A stretch of 64,000 nt of DNA from Leadbetterella sp. (GTDB lineage Bacteria > Bacteroidota > Bacteroidia > Cytophagales > Spirosomataceae): assembly GCA_019638185.1 (NCBI GenBank), contig JAHBUH010000011.1, positions 1 through 64,000 of the forward strand, read 5' to 3'. The translations under genes and the position numbers were made by a program. Shown in pieces: positions 31,927-40,346 of this stretch. Numbering within the stretch: position 1 is the first letter of the stretch; the number at the start of each line of letters is the position of its first letter. A model generated the notes under the pieces. It had not been told where the DNA came from, searched no databases, and was given only the letters and a program-made list of their open reading frames with translations.

Positions 31927-32373
31927 ATGAAAAATTTACTCTTTGTCCTCCTCCTGGCCTCCGGAAGCCTCTACGCCCAAACTATAGAAGAAGCTATTAA
32001 GGCCACCCTGCTGGCCGAGGCTACTGCCCTGAAAGCCCACCGCCCTGACGATGTACGGAAACATTGGTCATTTGACCCCAAAGATACCCGGTATACCCTG
32101 GTGAGCGTCAATCTGCCGGATGGTACGTATACCTCCAGAAACGGGGCCGATTTCGCCAATGACAACACCTTCCCGCCGGCCATGCCCGTCACCATCAGCA
32201 ACTCCGATTTCCGTATTACCGCCGGAGGAAATTTTGCAAGCGCCAACTACCAGACCCGTTACACCGGTCCCGATGGAAAATCAATAAACGCTCACCGGGT
32301 GGTGCTGCTGGAGAAAACAGGAAAGAACTGGAAAATCACCAGCATTTCCGAGCATTATTATCTACCAAAATAA
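31927..32373 (+). CDS. secreted SnoaL/DUF4440-like protein
   Basis: 148 residues. Signal peptide MKNLLFVLLLASGSLYAQ, then an NTF2-type fold: TIEEAIKATLLAEATALKAH, VRKHWSFDPKDTRYTLVSVN, ANYQTRYTGPDGKSINAHRV and the ending LEKTGKNWKITSISEHYY. Similar exported proteins are frequent in Bacteroidota; their ligands are unknown. It precedes an AraC gene by 51 bp on the same strand. Confidence 0.8.
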   Translation: MKNLLFVLLLASGSLYAQTIEEAIKATLLAEATALKAHRPDDVRKHWSFDPKDTRYTLVSVNLPDGTYTSRNGADFANDNTFPPAMPVTISNSDFRITAGGNFASANYQTRYTGPDGKSINAHRVVLLEKTGKNWKITSISEHYYLPK

Positions 32374-32424
32374 GTTGATAATCAATTTTTTAACTATATT
32401 TGGTTGTGGTTTAAGCTATGAGTT

Positions 32425-33267
32425 ATGATTTGCCAGCGCTGTCATCCTGCCCCTATCCTCAGGCCGTACGTAAAAGAATACCTGGTGCTGCACATGAAAT
32501 TCGGCAAAGAAATCCCTGATCCGGTAAAGGCATACCCCGTCAATCCCGAAGAGGGAATGACCTTTGTGATCAGGGGCACCAAAACCGCCGAGACCGTGGA
32601 GACGGGTATGTTTAAGGTACGTCCTAAAACCTATGTTTTCGGACTACCCAATGCCCGGCAAAACTTTCATTTGCCTCCTGAATACATGATGGTGCATGTG
32701 CGGTTTCAGCCCGGGGCCATTTATAAACTGCTGCGTATACCCATGTATGAACTCCTCCATCAATACATAGAGGCGCAGGCCATCCTGGGAAAAGAAATAA
32801 ACGAGGTAGAAGATCAGCTGGCCCACGCCACCACCTACGATGAGCTGCCGCTGATCCTGGACCGCTATTTTACCAAAAGAATCAGCCGCGTCAAATTCGG
32901 GTTTGAGCCCATTGAGAAAATCGGGAGCATTATTCTGAGTAATCCCCAGGCGTTTAAGCTCTCCCAAACGGCCAGTGACGCCTGCCTGAGCTTCCGGCAG
33001 TTTGAAAAGCGCTTTGAACGGCAGATCGGCGTGACCCCCAAGTACTTTGCCCGCATCTGCCGCTTTTACCAGGCCTATGAGCTAAAAGATATCTGCCAGG
33101 ACATGGACTGGCTCAGCATTGCGGTAAACACCGGCTACACCGACTACCAGCACCTGGTCAAAGACTTCAAGCGCTTTGCCGGCGTAACCCCCAATATCCT
33201 CATCCGGGAAAGTAACCTGAATCCGGAACGACAGCTCCGGTTGAATGCCGGATTTGCGGGTTTGTGA
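32425..33267 (+). CDS. AraC-family transcriptional regulator
   Basis: 280 residues. N-terminal sensor part: MICQRCHPAPILRPYVKEYL, then PVNPEEGMTFVIRG and MVHVRFQPGAIYKLLRIPMY, the DUF6597-type start seen in Bacteroidota AraC proteins. DNA-binding domain at about 180-270: FKLSQTASDACLSFRQFEKR, FERQIGVTPKYFARICRFYQ and WLSIAVNTGYTDYQHLVKDF followed by KRFAGVTPN. It is paralogous to the gene at 34944. The likely targets are nearby exported proteins. Confidence 0.9.
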   Translation: MICQRCHPAPILRPYVKEYLVLHMKFGKEIPDPVKAYPVNPEEGMTFVIRGTKTAETVETGMFKVRPKTYVFGLPNARQNFHLPPEYMMVHVRFQPGAIYKLLRIPMYELLHQYIEAQAILGKEINEVEDQLAHATTYDELPLILDRYFTKRISRVKFGFEPIEKIGSIILSNPQAFKLSQTASDACLSFRQFEKRFERQIGVTPKYFARICRFYQAYELKDICQDMDWLSIAVNTGYTDYQHLVKDFKRFAGVTPNILIRESNLNPERQLRLNAGFAGL

Positions 33268-33330
33268 GGACTTCCCTTGGATGCCAAAGAAAAGATTAAT
33301 TACTTTACTAAAAGTCAATGCGTGGTCTTG

Positions 33331-33468
33331 ATGCCCAATATATTGCCCCAGCCCGCTTTACGTCCGTATGTCCGACATTTCCTGGTGCTGCACCTCCATA
33401 AATATGAAAGAGGGGCCGAGCCCTGCCATGATCAAAACACTCCGGTTTTTATTATTGCCCATTGCTAA
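33331..33468 (+). pseudogene. start of another AraC-family gene, cut off
   Basis: MPNILPQPALRPYVRHFLVL followed by HLHKYERGAEP matches the first 25 residues of the upstream AraC protein (PAPILRPYVKEYLVLHMKF). The remaining 20 residues are unrelated and end at a stop. It is a tandem paralogue reduced to its first exon-length piece by deletion. Confidence 0.6.
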
Positions 33469-33575
33469 AATCAGTGACTACCGTTATTCAAACCCTGACT
33501 ATTGGCCTAAAAAATGACTATTATTTACCACTAAAACAGGGAGTTATGGGCTCAATTTTGCCTAAAAACTCCCTG

Positions 33576-34292
33576 ATGATGAAAGCAATATTAACCGGCA
33601 GGGGCATCGGTTTCCTGTTTATCGTTTTTTTCGGATTAGCGCTTTACGGCTTTTTCAAAAGCTACTTTGGCTTATTCCCTGACTTCCATGAGCGCATCAC
33701 CCTCATCACCCACCTGCACAGCATTTCCATCACCCTCTGGATGCTGATCCTGATTATCCAGCCCTTCCTGATCCACTTTAAACAGCACCGGCTGCACCGG
33801 CAGATCGGAACACTCTCCTACTATTTTGTGTCCTTTCTGGGGATAATTATCATCCTGCAGATCCGGCAGGCCTACCTGAGAGGGCTGGCAAACGGAGTGC
33901 CGCAAACTAACCTGCTGGCCTTTCAGTTTGTACCGCTTAGCGCTTTTACCTGTTCTTTCTGGGCGTACATTATGGCCATGCTTAACCGCAAAAAGCGCAC
34001 TGCCCACAGAAGCTACATGGTGGTCCATACCCTGGCCATGCTTTGGGCGGCCTTCGGCCGCATGGATTACAGCTGGCTTGGCCTGCAAACCTTTCAGCAG
34101 GCCATCGCCGTTTCTTATCTGCCCTCGGCCTGTATACTGGCCGCGATCCTCGTCTTTGAATGGGTGAAAGAGAAGAAAATAAACCGGGTATACATGGCGG
34201 CTCTGGGGGTTTTCCTCGCCACACCCCTCTTCTGGTATTACTGCACGGAAGGTCCACTGTGGCAGGGGGTGGCAAGGCTGATTTTTGAATAA
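33576..34292 (+). CDS. multi-pass membrane protein, function unknown
   Basis: About 238 residues from the double ATG at 33576 (MMKAILTGRGIGFLFIVFFG); a longer frame starts at 33462 in non-coding-looking sequence. Seven hydrophobic helices. His-rich helix ends ITLITHLHSISITLWMLILI, HFKQHRLHRQIGTLSYYFVS and HRSYMVVHTLAMLWAAFGRM recall DUF2306-like membrane proteins, where such His could bind haem; this is tentative. It lies between AraC and cupin genes on the same strand. Confidence 0.7.
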   Translation: MMKAILTGRGIGFLFIVFFGLALYGFFKSYFGLFPDFHERITLITHLHSISITLWMLILIIQPFLIHFKQHRLHRQIGTLSYYFVSFLGIIIILQIRQAYLRGLANGVPQTNLLAFQFVPLSAFTCSFWAYIMAMLNRKKRTAHRSYMVVHTLAMLWAAFGRMDYSWLGLQTFQQAIAVSYLPSACILAAILVFEWVKEKKINRVYMAALGVFLATPLFWYYCTEGPLWQGVARLIFE

Positions 34293-34375
34293 ACTTAAAA
34301 CGGCCGATTTTTACCACCGCCGGTAATTCTATCCTTCTAAACTTTGCATAAGAAAACCGTTAAATTTTTAGCATT

Positions 34376-34921
34376 ATGCAACGTAGAAAATTCATTGCTT
34401 CGGCAGCGGCTCTCGCTTCCGTGGCCGCTGCTCCCGAGGTATTCGCCGGGAACAATCCAAAACCTTTTGTAGTGAAAGCGGGAGAGGCCCGTTTTGGCGT
34501 ACACACCCCCTTCAAAGGCGTCAACCCGAACGACCTCAAAATTTCAGGGAAGGACACGAATGGCCAATTGGCTGTTTTCGAGTATACCGGCCACGTCAAA
34601 GAGGGGCCCGTACTGCATGTGCACTACGATCAGGACGAAATTTTTATAGTGGTAGAGGGGAGGTATCGCTTCCGGGTAGGCGAAAAAGAAGAAGTGCTGG
34701 AGGCAGGTGATACCCTGTTTCTGCCACGGAAGATCCCCCATACCTGGATTCAGCTTACCGACTATGGAAAACTCATTTTTATGGTGCAGCCGGCCGGTCG
34801 GATGGAAGAGTTTTTCCTGAGAATGAATGAATTAAAAGGCCCGCCTTCCGAAGAAGAATTTCAGAAGATTACCATGGCCCACGGCATGAAAAATGTAGGG
34901 CCGGCACTATCTTTGGAATAG
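34376..34921 (+). CDS. exported cupin protein
   Basis: 181 residues. MQRRKFIASAAALASVAAAP is a Tat-like signal (RRKF). The cupin motif 1 is in VLHVHYDQDEIFIVVEGRYR (two His and Glu as metal ligands) and motif 2 in EAGDTLFLPRKIPHTWIQLT. It is a small single-domain cupin; the metal and substrate are unknown. The AraC gene at 34944 follows 22 bp later, and a second cupin remnant lies beyond it. The pair looks like a repeated cupin-AraC module. Confidence 0.88.
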   Translation: MQRRKFIASAAALASVAAAPEVFAGNNPKPFVVKAGEARFGVHTPFKGVNPNDLKISGKDTNGQLAVFEYTGHVKEGPVLHVHYDQDEIFIVVEGRYRFRVGEKEEVLEAGDTLFLPRKIPHTWIQLTDYGKLIFMVQPAGRMEEFFLRMNELKGPPSEEEFQKITMAHGMKNVGPALSLE

Positions 34922-34943
34922 GATTTCTAATGAACCGGTCGCT

Positions 34944-35798
34944 ATGGATGGAATATACGACTACCGTCTTCCGCATCCGGCCTTGCGTGAATATGTGAGG
35001 CTGTTCCAGATTGTGGGCTGTAAATTCCCGGCCTGGATGACCTCCCTGCCCGTCAAAGCTTACTGGCCACGGGCCGAAAACTGCATCGCCTTTTCGCCTA
35101 AAGATCTTGAGTCGGTGGAGTACGGCTTTGATGGGAAAAAAGTAGCAAGTCATTCTTCCCGTATTTACGGCCAGCATTCTATAGCTTCTTTACGACACGT
35201 GGGGCGTGATTTTATGGTGTTCCAGGTACAGATGCAGCCGGGCGCACTGGCCCGGCTGACCGGGATGCCAATAACAGAATTTACCAATAAGTTCATAGAT
35301 GCCGAGGCCGTATTGAGCCAGGAGATCCGGCAGGTAAACCAGCGGCTGAGCTACACCCGGCACTATACCGAGATGATCCCTATAGTAGAGAATTTCTTCT
35401 TCCGGCTGATCCGGCAGCAGTCGGGAAAGAGGTATAAAAGCGGGTTACTTCCCGTTGATAAAATTAACCACTTTATTCTTCACCATAACGGGAACGTTTC
35501 CCTCGACTGGCTGGCGGATCAGGCCTGCTTAAGCCAGCGGCAATTCTACAGGCAGTTTGTGGAGCGCCACGGTATCAGCCCCAAGATGTTTGCCCGGGTG
35601 GCCCGTTTTGAACAGGCCATGAAATTCAAAAACAGCTACCCGGGCAAAGACTGGCTGAGCATTGCCCTGGAACTGGGCTATCACGACTACCAGCACCTGG
35701 TACGGGATTTTAAGGAATTTACCACCCTCACTCCTAACGGCTTCCTGGTAGCCGACGGGAAATCCCCGGAAAGGGTGTTTGGCGTGGTAGAGAAATAA
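34944..35798 (+). CDS. AraC-family transcriptional regulator
   Basis: 284 residues: start MDGIYDYRLPHPALREYVRL, sensor part FMVFQVQMQPGALARLTGMP, DNA-binding part SLDWLADQACLSQRQFYRQF, VERHGISPKMFARVARFEQA and WLSIALELGYHDYQHLVRDF. It is paralogous to the AraC protein at 32425 (shared SPKMFARxxRF... GYxDYQHLVxDFK). It probably controls the cupin gene in front of it. Confidence 0.9.
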   Translation: MDGIYDYRLPHPALREYVRLFQIVGCKFPAWMTSLPVKAYWPRAENCIAFSPKDLESVEYGFDGKKVASHSSRIYGQHSIASLRHVGRDFMVFQVQMQPGALARLTGMPITEFTNKFIDAEAVLSQEIRQVNQRLSYTRHYTEMIPIVENFFFRLIRQQSGKRYKSGLLPVDKINHFILHHNGNVSLDWLADQACLSQRQFYRQFVERHGISPKMFARVARFEQAMKFKNSYPGKDWLSIALELGYHDYQHLVRDFKEFTTLTPNGFLVADGKSPERVFGVVEK

Positions 35799-35842
35799 AT
35801 TTTATTCCTAAATTTGGACAGGTATAAATTTCCCGGAAGCTC

Positions 35843-35917
35843 ATGATCTGTAAACGATTTACGCCTTCCCCCGATGTAAGTAACTACATCCGGGAGACTG
35901 ACGCACCACTGTCCTGA
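35843..35917 (+). pseudogene. AraC N-terminal remnant
   Basis: MICKRFTPSPDVSNYIRETD followed by APLS and TGA matches the AraC start (MICQRCHPAP..LRPYV). A cupin fragment starts directly behind it, so a deletion has joined the front of an AraC gene to the inside of a cupin gene. Confidence 0.55.
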
Positions 35918-35918
35918 C

Positions 35919-36240
35919 GCGGAGTACGTGCTGGGAGGCATGGGCCCGATTGACCTTAAAGTCTCTGCTTGTGACACTAACGGGGCTTTGAGCACCTCGG
36001 AATACACCGGCTATACCAAAGGGGGCTCACCCTTACACATTCATCCTTTCCAGGACGAAGTGTTCTACACCCTGGAAGGGGAACACCTCTTCCGGGTAGG
36101 CGACGAACGTTATCATTTAACAGCGGGAGATACCATCTTCCTGCCCCGGAACGTACCGCATGCTCCCTGTCAGCTGTCGGATAAAGGAAGATACCTCTAT
36201 TGTTTCACCCCTTCCGGAAAAATGGAAGACTTCTGCGGAA
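35919..36240 (+). pseudogene. cupin-domain remnant truncated at both ends
   Basis: The frame reads GPIDLKVSACDTNGALSTSE, then SPLHIHPFQDEVFYTLEGEH (metal ligands kept) and AGDTIFLPRNVPHAPCQL, and stops resembling a cupin after GKMEDFC. It is clearly related to the intact cupin at 34376 (DLKISGKDTNGQLAVFEYTG). It has no start or signal peptide and runs into the convergent BatA-type gene. A duplicate module in decay. Confidence 0.7.
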
Positions 36241-36244
36241 TACC

Positions 36245-38314
36245 TCACTTCCGCATCAGCCGCGTCAGCAGCACCTCCGTCAGCAGGAAAAACAGCGCGG
36301 CTATCACAAAATACTTCCAGTAGACCTTGTCAATGGAAGACTCCCGGAAGGCCTCAATAAACTGGCCGTCCTGTACGTCCTCATAAACCTTCACATTCTT
36401 CTGCCCGGCAAAGACCTCCTCCAGCTCCGCGGGTGACCAGGTGTCCATATAAGACTCCGTGCGACTGTGGTTCAATGCCAGTGACTTCACCTCTTTGCCG
36501 TTGATCTCCAGTTCGTAAATCCCGGAGCCCAGCAGCTGGTTATTCTGCAGTTCTGACGACTTCGGCAGGGTCAGGATCAGCGTCTTGCCCCGCAGGCTTT
36601 GCACGGGGATCAGCTCCAGGTTCTTGTTTTTCAACTTGTACACGGCATTCTTAGGCGCTTCGGGCATATAAAGCCGTACGTGCCCTTCGCTGAAATTATA
36701 CGCCAGGCGGTCAGCTTTGCCGCTCAGGTAAGCCATACGGAACAGAACGGGTACATACAGGGCGTGCTCCGCAAAATTCCCGTACTCGCGGTTCAGCGGC
36801 GAAGCAAAAAGGTAAAGATTGCCCTCTCCTGCCCGGGTGCGCGTCAGGAAGGGTCGGCCGTTTTTCAGGCTCAGCACACGCTCCGCTACACCCTCCCAGC
36901 GCAGCTTGGGGTAGGCTTTCGGCAGGCTCATCAGGCGGTTATGACTGCCTTTTTCAAACACATCTTCAAAAAAGGGCGACTGCCCCTCGGGCTGGGCCAC
37001 CTCCTGCATGCCTTCCGGCTGGGGCACGTGGTTATCCACCTGCAGGTTCCGGATCCCGAAAGGCGCCAGGAAGCCCTGCAGGCTTACCTGGGACACCTGG
37101 GCAGAAGGGATCAGCGCCACATTTCCGCCCTGGTTCAGGAAAGTCTCCATCACTGTCCGCCGCTCGCCGTCCAGGGTGGAGATCCCCTCCAGCACCACCA
37201 GGTCAGCGTTCTGCACCTCACCGGGGTTAAAATTATCAATGGAATACGCCTTGTAGGCAAACAGGCTGTCGTTAGCAAAAATCTTCCCCACATAATTCTG
37301 CCCGCTCCGCTGGCCATACAGGTGCAGGATGCGGATGGCCGGCGAGGCATCCAGCGTAAAATAATAATCGTTATCAAACGTCACCGGCTGGTCATCAAAA
37401 CTCACGCGGCCCTTGTGCAGACCACGGGTATTCACCGTAAAATTAAACCGGGCCGTACCGTAGGCATTGGGCGGCAGGTCTACGGAAGACGTGGAGATCT
37501 GTACATCATCCACATACAGCTTCAGCGGCAGCTTCTCTACCGCCCGGTTACCCGAATTAAACACCTTTACGCTGAGCACGTTATTTTGCATTTCCCGCAC
37601 AAAAGGCACATTCAGCCAGAGGGAATCCACAAAAACATTCTGGGTGGCCTTACCCGTTACGGGGATCAGGTGCACCACATCATTTGTATCCACCTTCAGA
37701 TCCGCCAGGTTCCCGGCCGTGCTCTTCTGGAAATCGGAGAACCAGAAAAAATGGTTCTGCCCGGAGGGGTTATGCTTGTACGCCACCGAGCGCTGGCGTT
37801 TATACACCTGGGGCAGGTCGCGGCCCGTTTCCGAAAAGGCCACCGTGGTAAGGCGGTCACGCACCTTGGCGGCCGAGCTCACAAACTGGTCCTGCCCGTC
37901 AAAATCATTCGTAGAAAGCTGGATATTGGAAGTACGGTCCAGCAGGGAAAGCAGCTCATCGATCTTGATCACCGCCAGGTCCAGCAGGCGCCGGTTCTCC
38001 CGGGTGTTCTGCATGCTCTGGGAATTATCCAGGTAAATGCCGTTAATGCCCGGCGGCAGGCCGCGGTTCTCCCCGGCTTTTTTCACAGGCTGGGCAAAAG
38101 CCAGCACCAGGCAGGCGATAAACAGCATGCGGGCCAGCATCACCAGCAGGTGCTTCAGCCTCCGGAAGGCAGAAATGCGGGTATCCACACTCCGCAGCAG
38201 GGCCACATTAGAGAAATACACCCTGCGGGTCCGCCTGAAATTAAACAGGTGCACCAGCAGCGGTATCGCTAACGCAAAAAGTCCCCACAATACATTCGGA
38301 TATAGAAATTGCAT
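36245..38314 (-). CDS. BatA-domain membrane protein (aerotolerance regulator N-terminal type)
   Basis: 689 residues. The N-terminal BatA domain is plain: MQFLYPNVLWGLFALAIPLL, VHLFNFRRTRRVYFSNVALL, then helix 2 (LLVMLARMLFIACLVLAFAQ). After it comes a von Willebrand-like region with GIYLDNSQSMQNTRENR (DxSxS-like MIDAS) and long beta-rich modules. GNVALIPSAQVSQVSLQGFL and NLYLFASPLNREYGNFAEHA fit the BatA/DUF4159 class. The C-terminal helix YFVIAALFFLLTEVLL anchors the end. Such proteins sit in the inner membrane with a large periplasmic part; Bat operons are linked to envelope stress, but no MoxR or other Bat gene is adjacent here. A 557-codon open frame on the other strand is only its shadow. 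Confidence 0.9.
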   Translation of the reverse strand: MQFLYPNVLWGLFALAIPLLVHLFNFRRTRRVYFSNVALLRSVDTRISAFRRLKHLLVMLARMLFIACLVLAFAQPVKKAGENRGLPPGINGIYLDNSQSMQNTRENRRLLDLAVIKIDELLSLLDRTSNIQLSTNDFDGQDQFVSSAAKVRDRLTTVAFSETGRDLPQVYKRQRSVAYKHNPSGQNHFFWFSDFQKSTAGNLADLKVDTNDVVHLIPVTGKATQNVFVDSLWLNVPFVREMQNNVLSVKVFNSGNRAVEKLPLKLYVDDVQISTSSVDLPPNAYGTARFNFTVNTRGLHKGRVSFDDQPVTFDNDYYFTLDASPAIRILHLYGQRSGQNYVGKIFANDSLFAYKAYSIDNFNPGEVQNADLVVLEGISTLDGERRTVMETFLNQGGNVALIPSAQVSQVSLQGFLAPFGIRNLQVDNHVPQPEGMQEVAQPEGQSPFFEDVFEKGSHNRLMSLPKAYPKLRWEGVAERVLSLKNGRPFLTRTRAGEGNLYLFASPLNREYGNFAEHALYVPVLFRMAYLSGKADRLAYNFSEGHVRLYMPEAPKNAVYKLKNKNLELIPVQSLRGKTLILTLPKSSELQNNQLLGSGIYELEINGKEVKSLALNHSRTESYMDTWSPAELEEVFAGQKNVKVYEDVQDGQFIEAFRESSIDKVYWKYFVIAALFFLLTEVLLTRLMRK

Positions 38315-38316
38315 AG

Positions 38317-38400
38317 TCAGCTATGAGCTTTGAGCTATGAGCAGTGAGTTCTTCAGCACCGGCTACCAGCCCCTGGCTGACATTCATGGCTCATAGCTGA
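38317..38400. repeat. intergenic inverted repeat
   Basis: TCAGCTATGAGC at 38317-38328 and GCTCATAGCTGA at 38389-38400 are a perfect 12-bp inverted repeat, with a further GAGCTATGAGC copy at about 38333-38343. It lies just upstream of the BatA-type gene. A similar AGCTATGAG string also precedes the AraC gene at 32425. Confidence 0.6.
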
Positions 38401-38487
38401 TACATGAAAAAGTGACCTCACAATCTACAGAACGCCCTAAGGCCGCGGATTATGAAATCACTTCAATATTATTTTCAAAAGAAATTC

Positions 38488-38754
38488 TTACAGGGCAGCC
38501 ACGCTGTCTGCTTCATTAGCCGTGGCACCGTACAGAATTTCCTGGATTTCCATAGCTCTTACTTCGTTCTCGGAATTAGGCGTATACTGAACCTTCCGCT
38601 GACGTGCCATGGAATCAGGATTACCGTAAACATAATCGTTTCCTGCGTTTACGTCTTTCTGATCTATCCGGTTATTCTTCTGGTAAGTGCAGGCTGTCAT
38701 CAGCACAGTAGCTGCTATAGCTAGAAGTCCTACATTTTTCTTCATTTCCATCAT
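38488..38754 (-). CDS. small lipoprotein, unknown function
   Basis: 88 residues (or 85 from the ATG at 38745, MKKNVGLLAIAATVLMTAC). The lipobox MTAC is clear. The mature 68 residues are polar: TYQKNNRIDQKDVNAGNDYV, YGNPDSMARQRKVQYTPNSE. No family recognised. Both flanks carry inverted-repeat spacers. Confidence 0.7.
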   Translation of the reverse strand: MMEMKKNVGLLAIAATVLMTACTYQKNNRIDQKDVNAGNDYVYGNPDSMARQRKVQYTPNSENEVRAMEIQEILYGATANEADSVAAL

Positions 38755-38815
38755 TTTATAAATTCACACAAATTTACTCGGGGGAAATGAGAATGCCAAA
38801 AAAAAGTGAATAGTG

Positions 38816-38888
38816 AACAGTGAACAATGGGTCTAATTTGCTACTTTCCCCTCAAAAACCTGCCTGCGGCACAAAACTGTTCACTGTT
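38816..38888. repeat. intergenic inverted repeat of the GTGAACA type
   Basis: AACAGTGAACA at 38816-38826 and TGTTCACTGTT at 38878-38888 pair perfectly over 11 bp, with another GTGAA copy on the left and TTGTTCACTT on the right. It separates the SDR gene end from the small lipoprotein gene and may act as a terminator-like or spacer element. Confidence 0.6.
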
Positions 38889-38901
38889 AGTTATTATTTG
38901 T

Positions 38902-39603
38902 TCACTTCCTCGTCTTCGCCGGCCTCACCTCCACCTTACTCGGCAGTGTCCGCGGATTCATCTTCAGCAGGTCCGCCACCATCTGCCCGATATCCTCCGG
39001 CTGGATCTTCCAGGCATCCGCCTCCGAGGGCACATGATTATTAAAATACGTGGCCACAGAGCCCGGCATGATGGTAGTGACCTTCACATCCTTATCCCGT
39101 ACATCCAGCATCAGCGCCTGGCTAAAGCCCACCAGGCCGAACTTACTGGCATTATAGGCCGTACCCTTTTCAAAGAAATTGGCCCCGGCCAGGCTGGCTA
39201 TCGTGATCACATAGCCTTTCCGGCGGATCACCTCATCCAGCGTGGCCTTCACCGTATAAAACACCCCGGTGAGGTTAGTTTCTATAGTCTCATTCCAGTC
39301 TTCGGCCGTCAGTTCCGAAATATCCTTTAATATCCCTATGCCCGCATTAGCAACCACCACATCCACACCCCCGAACTTCTCCACGGTGGCTGCCACCGCC
39401 TTTTCCATAGACGCCAGGTCCCGCACATCGGCCGTCAGCCCCAATACCCGGCCTGCAAACGCCCGGCTCAGGGCCGCTTCCGCCTCCTGCACCCCCTGTG
39501 CCGTTCTTCCTGTAAATGCCACGGCATACCCCTCGCTGAGCAGGCTCTCCGCCACCCCGTAGCCTATCCCCTTGGTTCCCCCGGTAATAAATGCTGTTTT
39601 CAT
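38902..39603 (-). CDS. short-chain dehydrogenase/reductase
   Basis: 233 residues. Rossmann start MKTAFITGGTKGIGYGVAES, NAG motif in VVVANAGIGILKDISEL, Ser in ITIASLAGANFF, and the catalytic YNASK. The end VADLLKMNPRTLPSKVEVRP fits 3-oxoacyl-ACP-reductase-like SDRs. The reaction is NAD(P)-linked oxidation or reduction of an alcohol or ketone in the cytoplasm; substrate unknown. It is divergent from dihydrofolate reductase, with a 27-bp gap. Confidence 0.92.
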   Translation of the reverse strand: MKTAFITGGTKGIGYGVAESLLSEGYAVAFTGRTAQGVQEAEAALSRAFAGRVLGLTADVRDLASMEKAVAATVEKFGGVDVVVANAGIGILKDISELTAEDWNETIETNLTGVFYTVKATLDEVIRRKGYVITIASLAGANFFEKGTAYNASKFGLVGFSQALMLDVRDKDVKVTTIMPGSVATYFNNHVPSEADAWKIQPEDIGQMVADLLKMNPRTLPSKVEVRPAKTRK

Positions 39604-39630
39604 CTCTATATTTGTATAAAATTAAACATT

Positions 39631-40149
39631 ATGGACATATCTGTACTGGTAGCCGTAGCTGAAAACGGGGTCATCGGAAAAGACAACCAGCTGCTCTGGA
39701 AACTGAGTGACGACCTGAAGCTGTTTAAAAAACGCACCCTGGGCCACGCGGTCATCATGGGCCGCAAAACCTATGACTCCATCGGCCGGCCCCTGCCGGG
39801 CAGAACAAACATCATCATTTCCCGGAACCCGGAGCTGCATATCGAAGGGGCCACCGTAGCCTCCTCCCTGGAAGAAGCCCTCCGCCAGGCCGAAACCGCC
39901 ACACCACAAGACGAGATCTTCATCATCGGCGGGCAAAAAATCTACGAACTGGCCGCCCCCTACGCCACCCGGCTTTACCTGACCCGGGTACACGCCGCCC
40001 CCCAAGGCGACGCCTTCTTTGACCTCACCCCTTATAACAACTGGGAAACCGGGGATTCCGTTCACTTCGGACGGTCCGCTAAAAACGAATACGATTTTGA
40101 AATCGTTACGCTGAACCGGCCGCATAATATGCCGGCCACTTGTATATAA
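39631..40149 (+). CDS. folA: dihydrofolate reductase
   Basis: 172 residues, the normal size. MDISVLVAVAENGVIGKDNQ, LLWKLSDDLKLFKKRTLGHA and VIMGRKTYDSIGRPLPGRTN are the DHFR fold with the NADPH loop, and IFIIGGQKIYELAAPYATRL, YLTRVHAAPQGDAFF complete it. It reduces dihydrofolate to tetrahydrofolate with NADPH, in the cytoplasm. Normally thymidylate synthase is beside it, but here the neighbours are an SDR gene and a SusC gene. The catalytic acidic residue is in KLSDDLKLF. Confidence 0.95.
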   Translation: MDISVLVAVAENGVIGKDNQLLWKLSDDLKLFKKRTLGHAVIMGRKTYDSIGRPLPGRTNIIISRNPELHIEGATVASSLEEALRQAETATPQDEIFIIGGQKIYELAAPYATRLYLTRVHAAPQGDAFFDLTPYNNWETGDSVHFGRSAKNEYDFEIVTLNRPHNMPATCI

Positions 40150-40346
40150 AACGGCTCATAAGATTACCCCCACCCCGTTGAATTATTTTAAATTACAGAA
40201 AATTATATTGAAAAAAGGCCAATACTGATCATTTTTTGATACTTTTAGGTCTATTTTGTAAAATAGTCTTCTACATAATCACCAAAGTACAGGTAATTGG
40301 AAAACTATTTGACTTAACCATATCAATAACCCAAACATCTATTTGT

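Noticed and set aside
33462-33575. Longer start for the membrane protein at 33576
   Set aside because: The extra 38 residues have no membrane or signal pattern and overlap the end of the AraC remnant.
36599-38272. 557-codon open frame on the plus strand
   Set aside because: It is antisense to the BatA-type gene, its protein is a His/Arg/Gln-rich artefact without motifs, and the minus-strand gene has clear domains.
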